A stretch of 64,000 nt of DNA from Escallonia rubra (taxonomy: Eukaryota; Streptophyta; Magnoliopsida; Escalloniales; Escalloniaceae): positions 62,001 to 126,000 of the forward strand of contig JAVXUO010003114.1 of assembly GCA_033065855.1 (NCBI GenBank), read 5' to 3'. The translations under genes were made by a program, and so were the position numbers. Under the pieces are notes generated by a model. The model was not told the DNA's origin and did no database searches. It was given only the letters and a program-made list of their open reading frames with translations. Shown one piece after another: positions 22,014 through 32,546 of this stretch (position 1 is the first letter of the stretch; each line of letters opens with the position of its first letter).

Positions 22014-24953
22014 TTAATCTATTGTAAGAATCTACAATATTAAGTGAAAAAATTCAACGAAATTGAGTGACTACAAATTGCCAAACAAAATTTACTAATT
22101 TTTTTTTTTGAAATAAAACTAAATATTATTTCGTTATGTCAGAAAAGTGTTCGGAAAGTAATTTGACAGTCAGTTTTTGCGATCCAATACGCTTAAAGGA
22201 GTATAACAACTCTAGATATTTAAAACTCTTTAATGCAATCATTTAAATTATCCACAATATTATTGTCACTTCTTACGGAACAAAAGTTCACATTAGGCAA
22301 CACCAACTAATACTTATGATGATTCTTTTGTCTTGAAAATATTCTTTTCTTCCTGATGTTATGTTGGAGTGCTATTTGAAACAGGAGCCAAGTAGCCAAC
22401 TGTTTTTAGCTCCACAATAAAGTAATTCCTGACTCTGCATAAGCCAAGAAGGCTTCTCTTATGAGTGAGAATTCTTGGAGACCACTTGAGTAACTTCTTA
22501 TATGCTCCTTAAAGTTGCATTCAAAACGCGCTTGGTACTTTTTCCTTTTTGGTACTTACTAAGTCCATTTGGCAAAATATTGTGCTTTATTAAACCTTAT
22601 GTCCACTTTCTATGGACAAAAAACATCAAATTGGGTCACAGTTGATTAAGGAACAGGGATAAAATCGCCCATAAAATATAACATATTACCATCACCAACC
22701 AAGCCCATCACCACACGTGACTAGGTCCACCAAAGCTCTCACCACTCATGACCATCCACACCAAAACCATCACCATCGTTACCATAAAATAACCGGATTC
22801 AACCACCACTGGATATGCAACGCTACACCATTACCCTAATCTACCCCGAACCTATAACGCACCACCATCATATGCACCTTCCTTACCCCCCAACCACTAT
22901 CTAACGCAGTTGCCATACCATTATCGAACCCACATCCAACAATCCTACTTACCACCACCTGAGCCATCACCCAATTTACAACCACCTCAGCCACCCGGTC
23001 ATTGCCCCATCGACCACCATTCTAACCTACCTACCATTGTCCGACCACCATTTCAGCCTACCACCACCACCACCGAACCCATATCCAATCGCCCCACTCA
23101 CCACCAACAACTCAGCCCACATCAATCGCCCCACCCACCACCAACATAGCCTACCAGTCATCAAGCCACCTATAACTAAATTACCTCGCCACCCGTTGCC
23201 TTTCCATAATTTTAGATATCACTTACTTCATTTCTACCTGTTACGAAATTGCTCTTAATAAATATGTGTAGAACACGATAAGCAAACAAAAGAATACAAG
23301 AATTCAGAGAGAACTCAAATTTACTTTGCATAAGTCAGATTTACGATGCTCCCTCACATGTATCTCTCAAATGTCTGCCATCATATTATACAAGAGTACA
23401 CATCGTATTTACAGCTATGTCCAACTCAAGAAAAACATAATATTACTCATGTACGGACACTAAAAAATTTTGGGTCGGGAGCTTCGCCCCTGAACCCCAA
23501 TGAAGCCCGCTTACACGAAATAAGATATATCTGATGCATTTTCGCTCCGGACAGCTCGCCCTACACTTTTTATCTTTAGCCATAAATACAAGACATATAT
23601 CAACATACCTATCATGCAACACATTCTATCTTACATTAAATGTATTTTCACAAATTTAAAACTCAAACATAGGTTTATTAAGTTGCATAGGGAATAGAAT
23701 AACAATATGCCACCATAGTAGTTCATCGTCATGAAGCCACAGTGTCGCTGTCCATCACCACTATGGGAGAGGGAGGATTTTGGACGGTGTGGATAGCTTG
23801 CAGTGTTGGATTGATGGCGAAGACTGGGAGGAATTTGTGATGTTAGTCGTGGCTAGGTCCAGATCATAGGTTCAATCGAGGCAAGTTGTGGTGTTTGGTT
23901 ATGGGAGTAAGATTGTTTAAAGTAAGGATAGGCTATGAATCTCAAATATTGCGCTCATAAGGAAGTCAAATTGATCCAAAGAATTGAACGAAGTTATGCT
24001 TGTTTTTCTATAAGAGACAACATAGATACCAAAAAGGGGACATGGATACTCTGTAGTAACCATGTCACAGCAAAGGTGTTATGACCCAATCCTAGCCGTC
24101 CAAATGACTCCCATAAATTTGCCGCACCACCTTTTGCCATGTCACCGACCCCAGCTGGAATCCCTCTCTTTCTTCCCACAAACTCGATTAACAAGAGAGG
24201 TGGATCGAGATTTTGTCACCGGATAGTGGAGTTGCCTCCTCTACTCGTCGCCACTGTTTCTGCCTCTTCTTCCTCCGCCGTCGTGCCTCATCTCGTTGCC
24301 TCTCCTTCCTCCACCTTCCGGTGAACTCTACCTTCACGTTATGTCGTCGTTGGAAGGTGATGGCTCTTCCATGGCCTCATCCACGGATTGATTCCAACCT
24401 GTTTGATTTGGAGGGAGAGGGAGTCTAGATCCGTTTGTATTCAGGCCAGTTTCATGCAATTGTCGGAAGGTGGAGGAGGTGGATGTGTCATCGCTGTGAG
24501 ATGGAGGAGGTGGAGTGTCGTCGTCTCTTGGCAAATTGATTTGGAGAGAGAATATTAGTTTGTTGTGAGATGGATCTAAAATTAATTATTACGATGACAT
24601 GGCATGATCTGGGCCATCATCTCAGGCTTACGTCAATCGAATGACTGTGATTTGGATCATAGCACTTCTTCTGTAATCGAAGAGAATCCGTGTCTACTAA
24701 AAAAGATACTCTCTCCGTCATTCGTAAATTGATATATTTTCTTTTTTGGTCATCTCTCTCTCTCCCCCCCCCCCTCTCTCTTTCTCTCGCGGTAAATGGA
24801 AAAAACAAATGTGTAAAGTGAAACTGATCGAGGACGGAGGAGTAAAAGGAAAGTACATACTTGAGGACATACATGAAATTACTTCCCGTGTTACCGAACT
24901 GAGCGTGTTTGGTCGTGAAAAGAATTTCTCGATTAGGAGGAAAGAAGAATAGC
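22014..24953. other. Intergenic and low-complexity DNA
   Basis: Contains a C/A-rich CCACC segment (about 22680-23190) whose open frames are compositional, a possible LTR-like segment around 23240-23600 (AACACGATAAGC, GGGAGCTTCGCCCCTGAACC), and a CT/C tract at about 24747-24788. No gene seen. Confidence 0.4.
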
Positions 24954-25189
24954 ATGGCGGAACACGTACAAGTAGACAATGCAGAAGCTATCATCACCAG
25001 AATCGAGCATAAATCCCGCAAGATCGAAAGCTTGCTCAAACAGTAATTCATTACCCCTAATTCCCATACTACTTCAATTGTAAAAATCCTAACGACTGAG
25101 GGGCAAAATCTGCTTGGTACAAACCAGTTGAAGCCCTCAAAACCGCCTTGGAAGGCTCGCCTCCCAAGACCCGGGATGAAAGATGCAAG
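24954..25189 (+). pseudogene. ARPC5: ARPC5 (Arp2/3 complex subunit 5) 5' fragment, exons 1-2
   Basis: ARPC5 is a small subunit of the Arp2/3 complex that nucleates branched actin. Exon 1 (24954-25043) starts at an ATG after AGC and encodes MAEHVQVDNAEAIITRIEHK then SRKIESLLKQ. Exon 2 (25118-25189) encodes YKPVEALKTALEGSPPKTRD then ERCK, the next block of the plant protein, ending at an AAG/GTTCG donor. The junction between them is not usable: exon 1 is followed by TAATTC (an immediate TAA in frame) instead of GT, and exon 2 is preceded by CTTGG instead of an AG. The remaining exons, expected to start SANWIVVHRA, were not found downstream. Either a truncated duplicate or a locus split by insertions; the damaged sites favour a pseudogene fragment. 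Confidence 0.8.
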
Positions 25190-25430
25190 GTTCGTTCCTA
25201 CTCCCCGCTTTCGTTTTATGTCTAAAATCGCGCACTTTAACGAGACACCTGTTAGCCCGGTGATCTGGTACGAACTTGTGTCTGGCTCACTTGCGGTTGC
25301 ACTTATGACATTGTTGTATGCATCCAACGTATAACAAGAGGGAGAGGGTTAGATGATGGTTAGACACCCTTTAGCCCGGTGATCTGGTAGAGCAGTTACT
25401 TGTGTCTCTATGTTCCCATACTACAATATA

Positions 25431-25772
25431 TATATATAAAAGCACGGATGAGGTTAAATGACTAATCTTTTCTTTCCTTAAGATGCCCTTCTAAAGTTGA
25501 AGTCTTTTTACAAGATTATAAGTGACTAGGGGTGTTTTTGACTTAAAGTCTTTTTCCTTAAGAGGCTTGATATCTTGATATCTTACGGGAGTAAAAAACA
25601 CCCTTACTTTTTAATATCATTGTAATTTAAAAAGGGTATCTAATGGGAAAAAAGACTTTAAGTCAAAAACACCCCTAATCACTTATAATCTTGTAAAAAG
25701 ACTTTAACTTTAGAAGGGCATCTTAAGGAAAGAAAAGATTAGTCATTTAACCTCATCCGTGCTTTTATATAT
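25431..25772. repeat. Foldback element with ~125-bp, ~98% identical arms
   Basis: Left arm about 25433-25556 and right arm about 25646-25772 are inverted copies with about three differences, around a loop of about 90 bp. Both arms end in TATATA at the outside. Transcription across it would give a long hairpin RNA. The arm sequence also occurs as a diverged direct copy near 26335. It might be a MITE inserted at TA, but the ends do not match a known TIR. Confidence 0.85.
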
Positions 25773-27040
25773 GTATAGATTAATGGTTATTTTGTCTCTT
25801 TCTATAAATACTCTTATTAGTTTTTTTTTTAACTTTTTATTAAAAAAAAGAGGAAGAAAACTTTATAGAAATTCTATAAAATCACTCTTGAACTTCTGCA
25901 TGCTCTATGATTACTGAAAAAATTTGTATCAAAACTTACGTCTCCATTCAGTTAAAACTAAACTACCTTAAAACTATTTCATCTTTCTATCACATTCGAT
26001 TTAAAGAGTAACTTACAGGGAGCAAAATTTTCTATACCCTTCTAAGAGATATATAATATACCTAATATTTTGTCAGAAACTCAACCTTTTTAAAAATTTT
26101 ATTTCATATTTGTATGCTGATGCGTATATTACATATTTAAATTATCTTGCATATCTATTATTTTCAATATAAACATTTTAGTACATATTTAAAATATCTT
26201 ACATATCTATTATTTTCAATATAAACATTTTAGTACATTAAAAATATCATAAACTTGTACGGACATATTGGTATGAAGAAGTTATCGTGAAACTGAAGCT
26301 TTAAAAAAAATTAAAAATGCATATGAATCATGATGCAGTTAAATAGCTAATCATTTTTTATCCTCTAATATGCCCTTTTAATATTGAAATCTTTATAAAA
26401 GATTTGATTAGGTGCTTGATTAGGGGTGTTTTTCACTTATAACATTTTTTTTATTAAATACTCATTTTGAGCTAGAGTGTTATTAAAAATAAAGGTATTT
26501 TTGACCTCTTTTAAGGTATTCAACATATTTCCTCAAAATATCCTTATTAGAATGTATGCTTTTGTTAGAGTTATGGGTTCTTTTGACCTTAAAATAAAAA
26601 TAAAAAAAGAGGAAAAAAGCCATATGAAAATCTTATAAGATTGCCCTTTAACTCCTGCATATTCTATGATAACTGAAAAACTTATATCAAAACCTATCGC
26701 CTCCATTCACGTTAAAACTAAACTACCTCAGAGGTACTTCATCTTCTCCGTCAAATTTAATTAGGAAAACAACTTGCAGATAATATAATTTTCTATAGCC
26801 TTTTGGAAGAAATGCAATATACCTAAACTAAATTGAAAATATTTTGTCAAAAACCAATCCTTTTTTGATTTTGTATTTCATATTTGTAGGTTGATTCATT
26901 TGCTATATGTTTGAATAATTGTGCATGAATATAGATTTCAATGGAAACAAATTAATACAAGTTTAATTATAGATTTTATTATGGACATACTGGTGTAAGA
27001 AAGTTATCGTAAAACTGGAGGTTTATTGAAAATTTTAAAT
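25440..27040. repeat. Two diverged direct copies of a ~0.75-0.9 kb block
   Basis: Matching landmarks: TTAAATGACTAAT (25455) with TTAAATAGCTAAT (26339); CTGCATGCTCTATGATTACT (25897) with CTGCATATTCTATGATAACT (26654); AAGTTATCGTGAAACTG (26279) with AAGTTATCGTAAAACTG (27003). Order and strand are kept. Spacing shifts from about 890 to 725 bp because of indels, including the right foldback arm. Confidence 0.75.
26130..26233. repeat. 52-bp tandem duplication
   Basis: Units 26130-26181 and 26182-26233 differ at only a few bases; each contains CTATTATTTTCAATATAAAC. Confidence 0.9.
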
Positions 27041-27369
27041 ATGTGAGAATCACTAGATCATACCACTCTGCTCCTAATTATAATTTGAGTTCATGGCAAG
27101 TAAATAATCCTATGTTCGTATAAGAGTTTTTATAATCTCTTTATTTGCATGATAACATATTTTTCATATGGTTATTGTCCCTTTGTGATTCACAGTAACT
27201 CAGAATACCATATATTTGCTTGATAACATATTCTTCTTATGACTATTGTCTTCGTATATTTTACTCTTATAAGTGATAGATGAAATTCAATTGATAGAAA
27301 CTCCAACTTATTTGAGCTCAAATGATTCATAATGTTTTTAGCTTTGAATTGAAACTCTCAGCTTTTATA

Positions 27370-28060
27370 CACAAGGAATTAAATGACTAAGCATTTTATT
27401 TGTTAAAATACTCTTTTTAAGTTTAAAAGGTTTCTAAATATTGAGGTCGAGACTTAATTAAAACCTGTTAGCTAACTTTAAATATTTTGTTGCTAAAGAG
27501 GTTAAAATTTATTAATGCATCTTTTAGTGACAAAAGATTATGAATATGACCAAAAAGAGTAAGGATTTGGCTCCAGCATATAAAATAATATCAAGGAATC
27601 AAATGACTGAACATTTTTTCAATAGAAATACCTTTTTCAACAATAAAAGCTTTAAAGGAATTAAGGGCATTAAAAAAAGGGAGGCTAAACTAAAATATTT
27701 TTGCTCTATTTAAACAATTTGCTGCTGAAGAGGTTAAGAGTTCAGTCATGCATCTTTAAGTGACAAAATGTATGAATTTAATCAAAATGGGTGTGGATCT
27801 AGCCCTTCCTAAACCCTAAACGGTATAAAATGATTCCAAGAGGTTAAATAGCTAAACATTTTTCTTCAAAATACCTTTTTAAATTTGTAGAGTTTCCAAA
27901 AAATTTGAGTGGCGTTTATTTTTAAAAGGGTGAGGCAAAATTACAACATTTTTGGCAAATTTAGTATTTAGTTGTTGAAGAGGTTAAATAATCACTACTG
28001 TATCTTTTAGTGGAAAAATTAAGAAATGCATTCAACAAGTGGGAGTGGATCTAGCCCAAT
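27370..28060. repeat. Three diverged ~220-245-bp tandem units
   Basis: Units start near 27376, 27596 and 27839 with AAATGACTAA, AAATGACTGA and AAATAGCTAA. Each later has GCTGAAGAGGTTAA-like and ATCTTTTAGTGACAAAA-like words. They share their opening motif with the larger repeats at 25440 and 26335, so one old family is present at least five times. Confidence 0.65.
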
Positions 28061-29425
28061 CGTGTAAACATGATGTTTACTCTCTGTTCACCTTTAAAGA
28101 AAACACTATCAAAGCCTAACCTTAAAACTTATTAACATCAAAATCAATAAAACTAAACACCTTAATTTTCATACTCCTTAGTTAATCATTCCTAAATCCA
28201 AGTATTATCACGTTCTTTATTTGGATATCTCTTAAAGTGGACTAGCAATTGCATATACTAACTTTAGTATATGATTGTCAATTTAAATTTACCGTCATAT
28301 GACCCAAGCATAATATCTACAACTTTGGCTAGGTCTACTTTGATGATGATTTTTTTTTTTTGGGTAAATATTAGGTTGTTATAGTTTTCTTAACTCTCAA
28401 AACCTTATGCCATAGGTAATTTTTTTTCTTTTTATTTTGATAATACAAGTCTTATTATTCAATCAATGATTCATGTTATAAATTATTCTTGATATAAACG
28501 TAATGTTTATTTATATAAAGTTAAAAACTTAGATTTGTGAAAATTATTGAAATTATTTCGTTCATTACCATCATCTTGTATCAAGTTTCACTTTCATTTC
28601 GTAGTAAAAGTTTCAAAAGGACACACACGAGCGAAGACACACACATACATATTGACTTTTTAAATGAGTATTCGAGGTATCATCATATAAATTTGCATTA
28701 AAAATAAAAATCTTATACTAAATATATGTTATATTACATGCACAACTAACATAGTATCCATATTGTACTACTAAGATGAATAAGACCATGCTAACTAGAT
28801 ATAAAAGAGAGCTTTAGAATACATTATCGAGAGAAACTTAAAGTACACTATAGATTTTTTAATAGGAAAGTAGAAAAAAGAAGGTAACATTAATTTAAGT
28901 GTAGTTTTAAACAAATTTTACTTGAAATTTAGAATTTAAGCTAAAAGAAATTGAAAAAGGATTTAATTTTCAAATTGTAGATACATAAAAATTATAATAG
29001 ACTAGCAAAAGAAAATAAAATGGAGTTGTTATTTTGACCCTTAAAAATCATCGCTATAAGAAACGGACATCGTTGTACACAATGAAACGAGATGGAAAAT
29101 GAATAATATTGAAAGTCCTAAATAGTAATATTTTGAATTTTAGTGATGATACTTGCAGGGAAAAGGGCCAAAACTCTACAAGTGAACGATATGAAACTTT
29201 AGAAAGATCCTTATAAGTTACTGTTACTAGATTTGTTGCCTAAAATTGAGTTTCTATATGTGCCTCACTAAATCTTTTGAGTTCATTTGATTCTTGGTTT
29301 TAAAGATGCAACAATTAAACTCTTAACTCCTTATTTTTTACAAACTTTGCTTTACATATATTAATCATAACTCTTTTCTGTTAGACACTTTACTATTGAC
29401 AATTATTTTTTGTTTAACTTCTAAA
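28061..29425. other. AT-rich intergenic DNA, no feature seen
   Basis: Very AT-rich, with frequent stops in all frames and no recognisable repeat ends. Confidence 0.5.
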
Positions 29426-29434
29426 TTTTCAATA

Positions 29435-30711
29435 GGGATAATACCATTTTACTCCCCTGAACTATTCCCGTTTTGTTATTTTGGTCCCTGCATTTTAAAA
29501 TTCGTTAAATCAGTCCCTGTACTTTGCGCCGTCATCAATTTAGTCCCTCCTGTTAGCATTTCTGTTAAAACTCGGGGGTATTTTAGTTAAATAATGAAAA
29601 ATATGGGATAATACCATTTTAGTCCTCTGAACTATCCCCGCTTTTTTATTTTGGTCCCTGTACTTTAAAGTTCGTTAAATCTAGTCCCTCCGTTAGCATT
29701 TCTGTTATAAATTTAGGGATATTTCTGTCAAGCCCTAACCTTATAGTCCTCAACCTCTCCCCCTTACCTTTCTCTCTCTTCTCCCTTCCCCATCTTCCTT
29801 TCCTCCCTCTCTTCTCCATCCTAGCAGCCACCACCAAAATCATGAACTCTAAATTTCATCCCTTTAAAACTAAACCCATCAATCATCTTCCACTACAATT
29901 ACATATGACTCACCACATGGAACATCTCTTACCTGATTTAACATACCCTTCCTCCTCCCTCTCAACACCAACACCCCAATTACAGCAAAGGAAACTAGGA
30001 AGCCCACCCAATTCCTTCCATTCTCAGATCTGCAACGAAAAATGACAAGAATCTGCAAAGGAAACCCAGGAAGGTCACCCATCTCTATGGAGGGCTTATG
30101 CATTCCACCAATTGCTAGAGAAAAGGCGGAAGCGGTGATGGTTGATTTACGGTGGTCGCAGCAGATGTGGGGGAAAAAGAATGGGTGGGGGAGAGTGATA
30201 GGTTAATGGTAGGTATGATGAACATGTTTTCTTGTGGCTGAGAATGGTGGTGATCGAACGGCTGGTGGTGATGGTTGATTTATGGTGGTGGTAGCAATGG
30301 TGGAAAAGTGGCCGGGGGGGGGGGGGGGGGTAGTGTGGGTTGGGGGAAGGCAGAAAGGGAAGATATATGAAATATTTTTTCATTATTTGACTAAAATACC
30401 CCCGAGTTTTAACAGAAATGCTAACAGAGGGACTAAATTAATGACGATGCAAAGTACATGGACTGATTTAACGAACTTTAAAGTATATGGACCAAAATAA
30501 AAAAACGGGGATAGTTCAGGGGACTAAAATGATATTATCCCATATTTTTCATTATTTGACTAAAATACCCCCGAGTTTTAACAGAAATGCTAACGGGAGG
30601 GACTAAATTGATGACGACACAAAGTACATGGACTGATTTAACGAATTTTAAAATGCAGGGACCAAAATAACAAAATAGGGATAGTTCAGGGGAGTAAAAT
30701 GGTATTATCCC
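29435..30711. mobile_element. Mutator-like element (MULE/MITE) with doubled ends
   Basis: Starts GGGATAATACCATTTTACTC and its right end mirrors this. TTTTCAATA at 29426-29434 and again at 30712-30720 is a perfect 9-bp duplication, the Mutator signature. Each side carries two tandem copies of the roughly 170-bp terminal repeat (29435 and 29605 on the left; ends at 30540 and 30711 on the right). The interior (about 29735-30365) is pyrimidine-rich then G-rich, with a 17-G run at 30314-30330; no transposase or recognised captured gene is seen. Confidence 0.85.
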
Positions 30712-31200
30712 TTTTCAATAATATCACTTAGTATTAATTTGGTTGCTTTCCATTTAATGATAGTCGCTTCCGCAATTTATATTAATCTTTGTTCATATCT
30801 TGTGTCATTGTTGTTAAGCTTGCACATTATATGGCAATTTGAGGTTTTACTTTGCTATCACAAGTTATAGGATGTTGGGTATAGTTTCCCAAGGCCTCTC
30901 GTTAAGATGCTAGAAATCTGCTGAACTTTAGTGAGGAAATGACACAAAACTGTAACTGCAGCTTTGGAAGCTTGACGAGGCCTCCAACTGTTGCAATCTG
31001 GGTATTAGTTTCAGAAGAGCTGGAGAATATTGAGCTTGGATAGTCTAGAAAAGTATGAAAAAACAACAAATCCTATGGAGATTTATAGTTCAGAGGAGCA
31101 ATAAACATAAAAGTATCAAAGAAAAAACCATGAAAAATTATACAAGGAAAAATAGCAAGTTCGTGGAAAACCATACTCAAGAGGGAGGGAAGCATCCTAA
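30712..31200. other. Intergenic, no feature seen
   Basis: After the 9-bp duplication no coding or repeat signal is recognised up to the MITE at 31201. Confidence 0.4.
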
Positions 31201-31616
31201 GAGCCGTTTGAGATTGATTCTCAAAAGTAGATTCAGATTAAATCAGAATTAGTTTCTAAAATCAACTTTAATTCATTATAAACATAATAGAATAGAAGTT
31301 GTTGAAGATGTTTGGATAAAAAGAGATTAAAGTAGGTTTAGTGTGGCAAGATTACCATCAATTGTCTTCAAATTTAAAGGGAGAATTTTATGTCTGTTTA
31401 TATGTAAGAATATTTTGGTAATCCACTTGGTCAAACATGATTATCCAAAACTAATTAAATCTTAATCCAAGAAAATGAGGATTATTGATTTAATCAGTTT
31501 TTTGGCACATTAGAGCAGATTTAATTAGTTTATTTTTTTTTGCTAAATACTTCAAACCTGATTTAATCTGGATTTAATCAAGTTCGACCATTCTATAATC
31601 AATCACAAACACCCTC
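31201..31616. mobile_element. PIF/Harbinger-like MITE, copy 2
   Basis: Left end GAGCCGTTTGAGATTGATT, right end on the other strand GAGGGTGTTTGTGATTGATT. Its reverse complement aligns with the MITE at 21287-22013 through GATGGTCAAACTTGATTTAA-like and AGATTAAATCAGGT-like words. Flanks TAA and GAA are a decayed 3-bp duplication. It is shorter than copy 1 (416 versus 727 bp). Confidence 0.75.
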
Positions 31617-32125
31617 GAAGGGAAAGAAAACACTCTTAAGTAAGATACGTAGGAAAAGAATAGCTCACATCAAAAGGTCTAAGCAAAGATTGAAGGGGTT
31701 CAATCAGAAGCAAAGGATTGAACTTATACAATTTCTTTCCCGAGCCTTGAAGATGCCATCTATTAGAGGGCCTCTTGGCTTGACTGCAAGCATGGATTTA
31801 GAGACCGGACAACTTGATAAGAAAACCCTAATCTCCATGATGACTTGAAGGTAGAGAGACCTACATGGAGCAACCATATAGTTGTGAGGGGGAGCTTGTT
31901 AGATTTCTCTAACTAGATTTCCATTAATTGGTATACCCACTTGGGTTTTGTAGCCCAATTTGCCAAGTAGCACGGACATACAGATACTGACGAGGACACC
32001 AGGCATGACAATTTCCAAAAATTTAAACTTCGGACGCAAACATAGATATCTTATATCTATACGCTTTGAAAACTGTAAATATACATATACAACTAATTTT
32101 GATCGAGTTTTGGATGTTGATGGAC
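31617..32125. other. Intergenic, no gene seen
   Basis: Short open frames only. A CACGGACATACAGATACTGA phrase near 31971 recalls tandem GGACAC-type plant repeats, and a GTGTCCGA-type phrase recurs beyond the far side of the hAT nest near 41530, but ends are not definable. Confidence 0.35.
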
Positions 32126-32546
32126 CTCGGTTCATAAACTCTTGAACCAAACCGAACCAAGGCAAGTCGGGTTTGAAAGGTACTAACAGTTCGAATTTAA
32201 TGGTTTGGATCGGTTTGAGCGGAGTTTAAACATTACTTACGTTTTAAAGATAACCAAAAGTTACAATACAATTATATTGCATGATAAATTGAAAAGAATA
32301 ATCTGGTCAGCAAGTGCAAAAGCTCAATAAAGTTAAATTACGTGATAAAATGAAACCATTAAGCAGGTCAACAAATGAAAGTTACATTACATGATAAGTT
32401 CTAAAGACAAAGCATCAAACAAATAAACAAAAATATGCATTAGGAAGTCCATTAACCAATAAAATAACTAAACAAGTAATTGTGTGCTGTGAGATCTTGA
32501 GTCAAGAGACTGGTACGATGGCAAGGATCTCTCCATATTGCTAACC

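Noticed and set aside
22910..23258. Pro/His/Thr-rich open frames
   Set aside because: Produced by a CCACC-rich low-complexity tract; no domain.
24617..25327. Long minus-strand open frame of 236 codons
   Set aside because: It lies antisense to the ARPC5 exons, and its translation has no domain.
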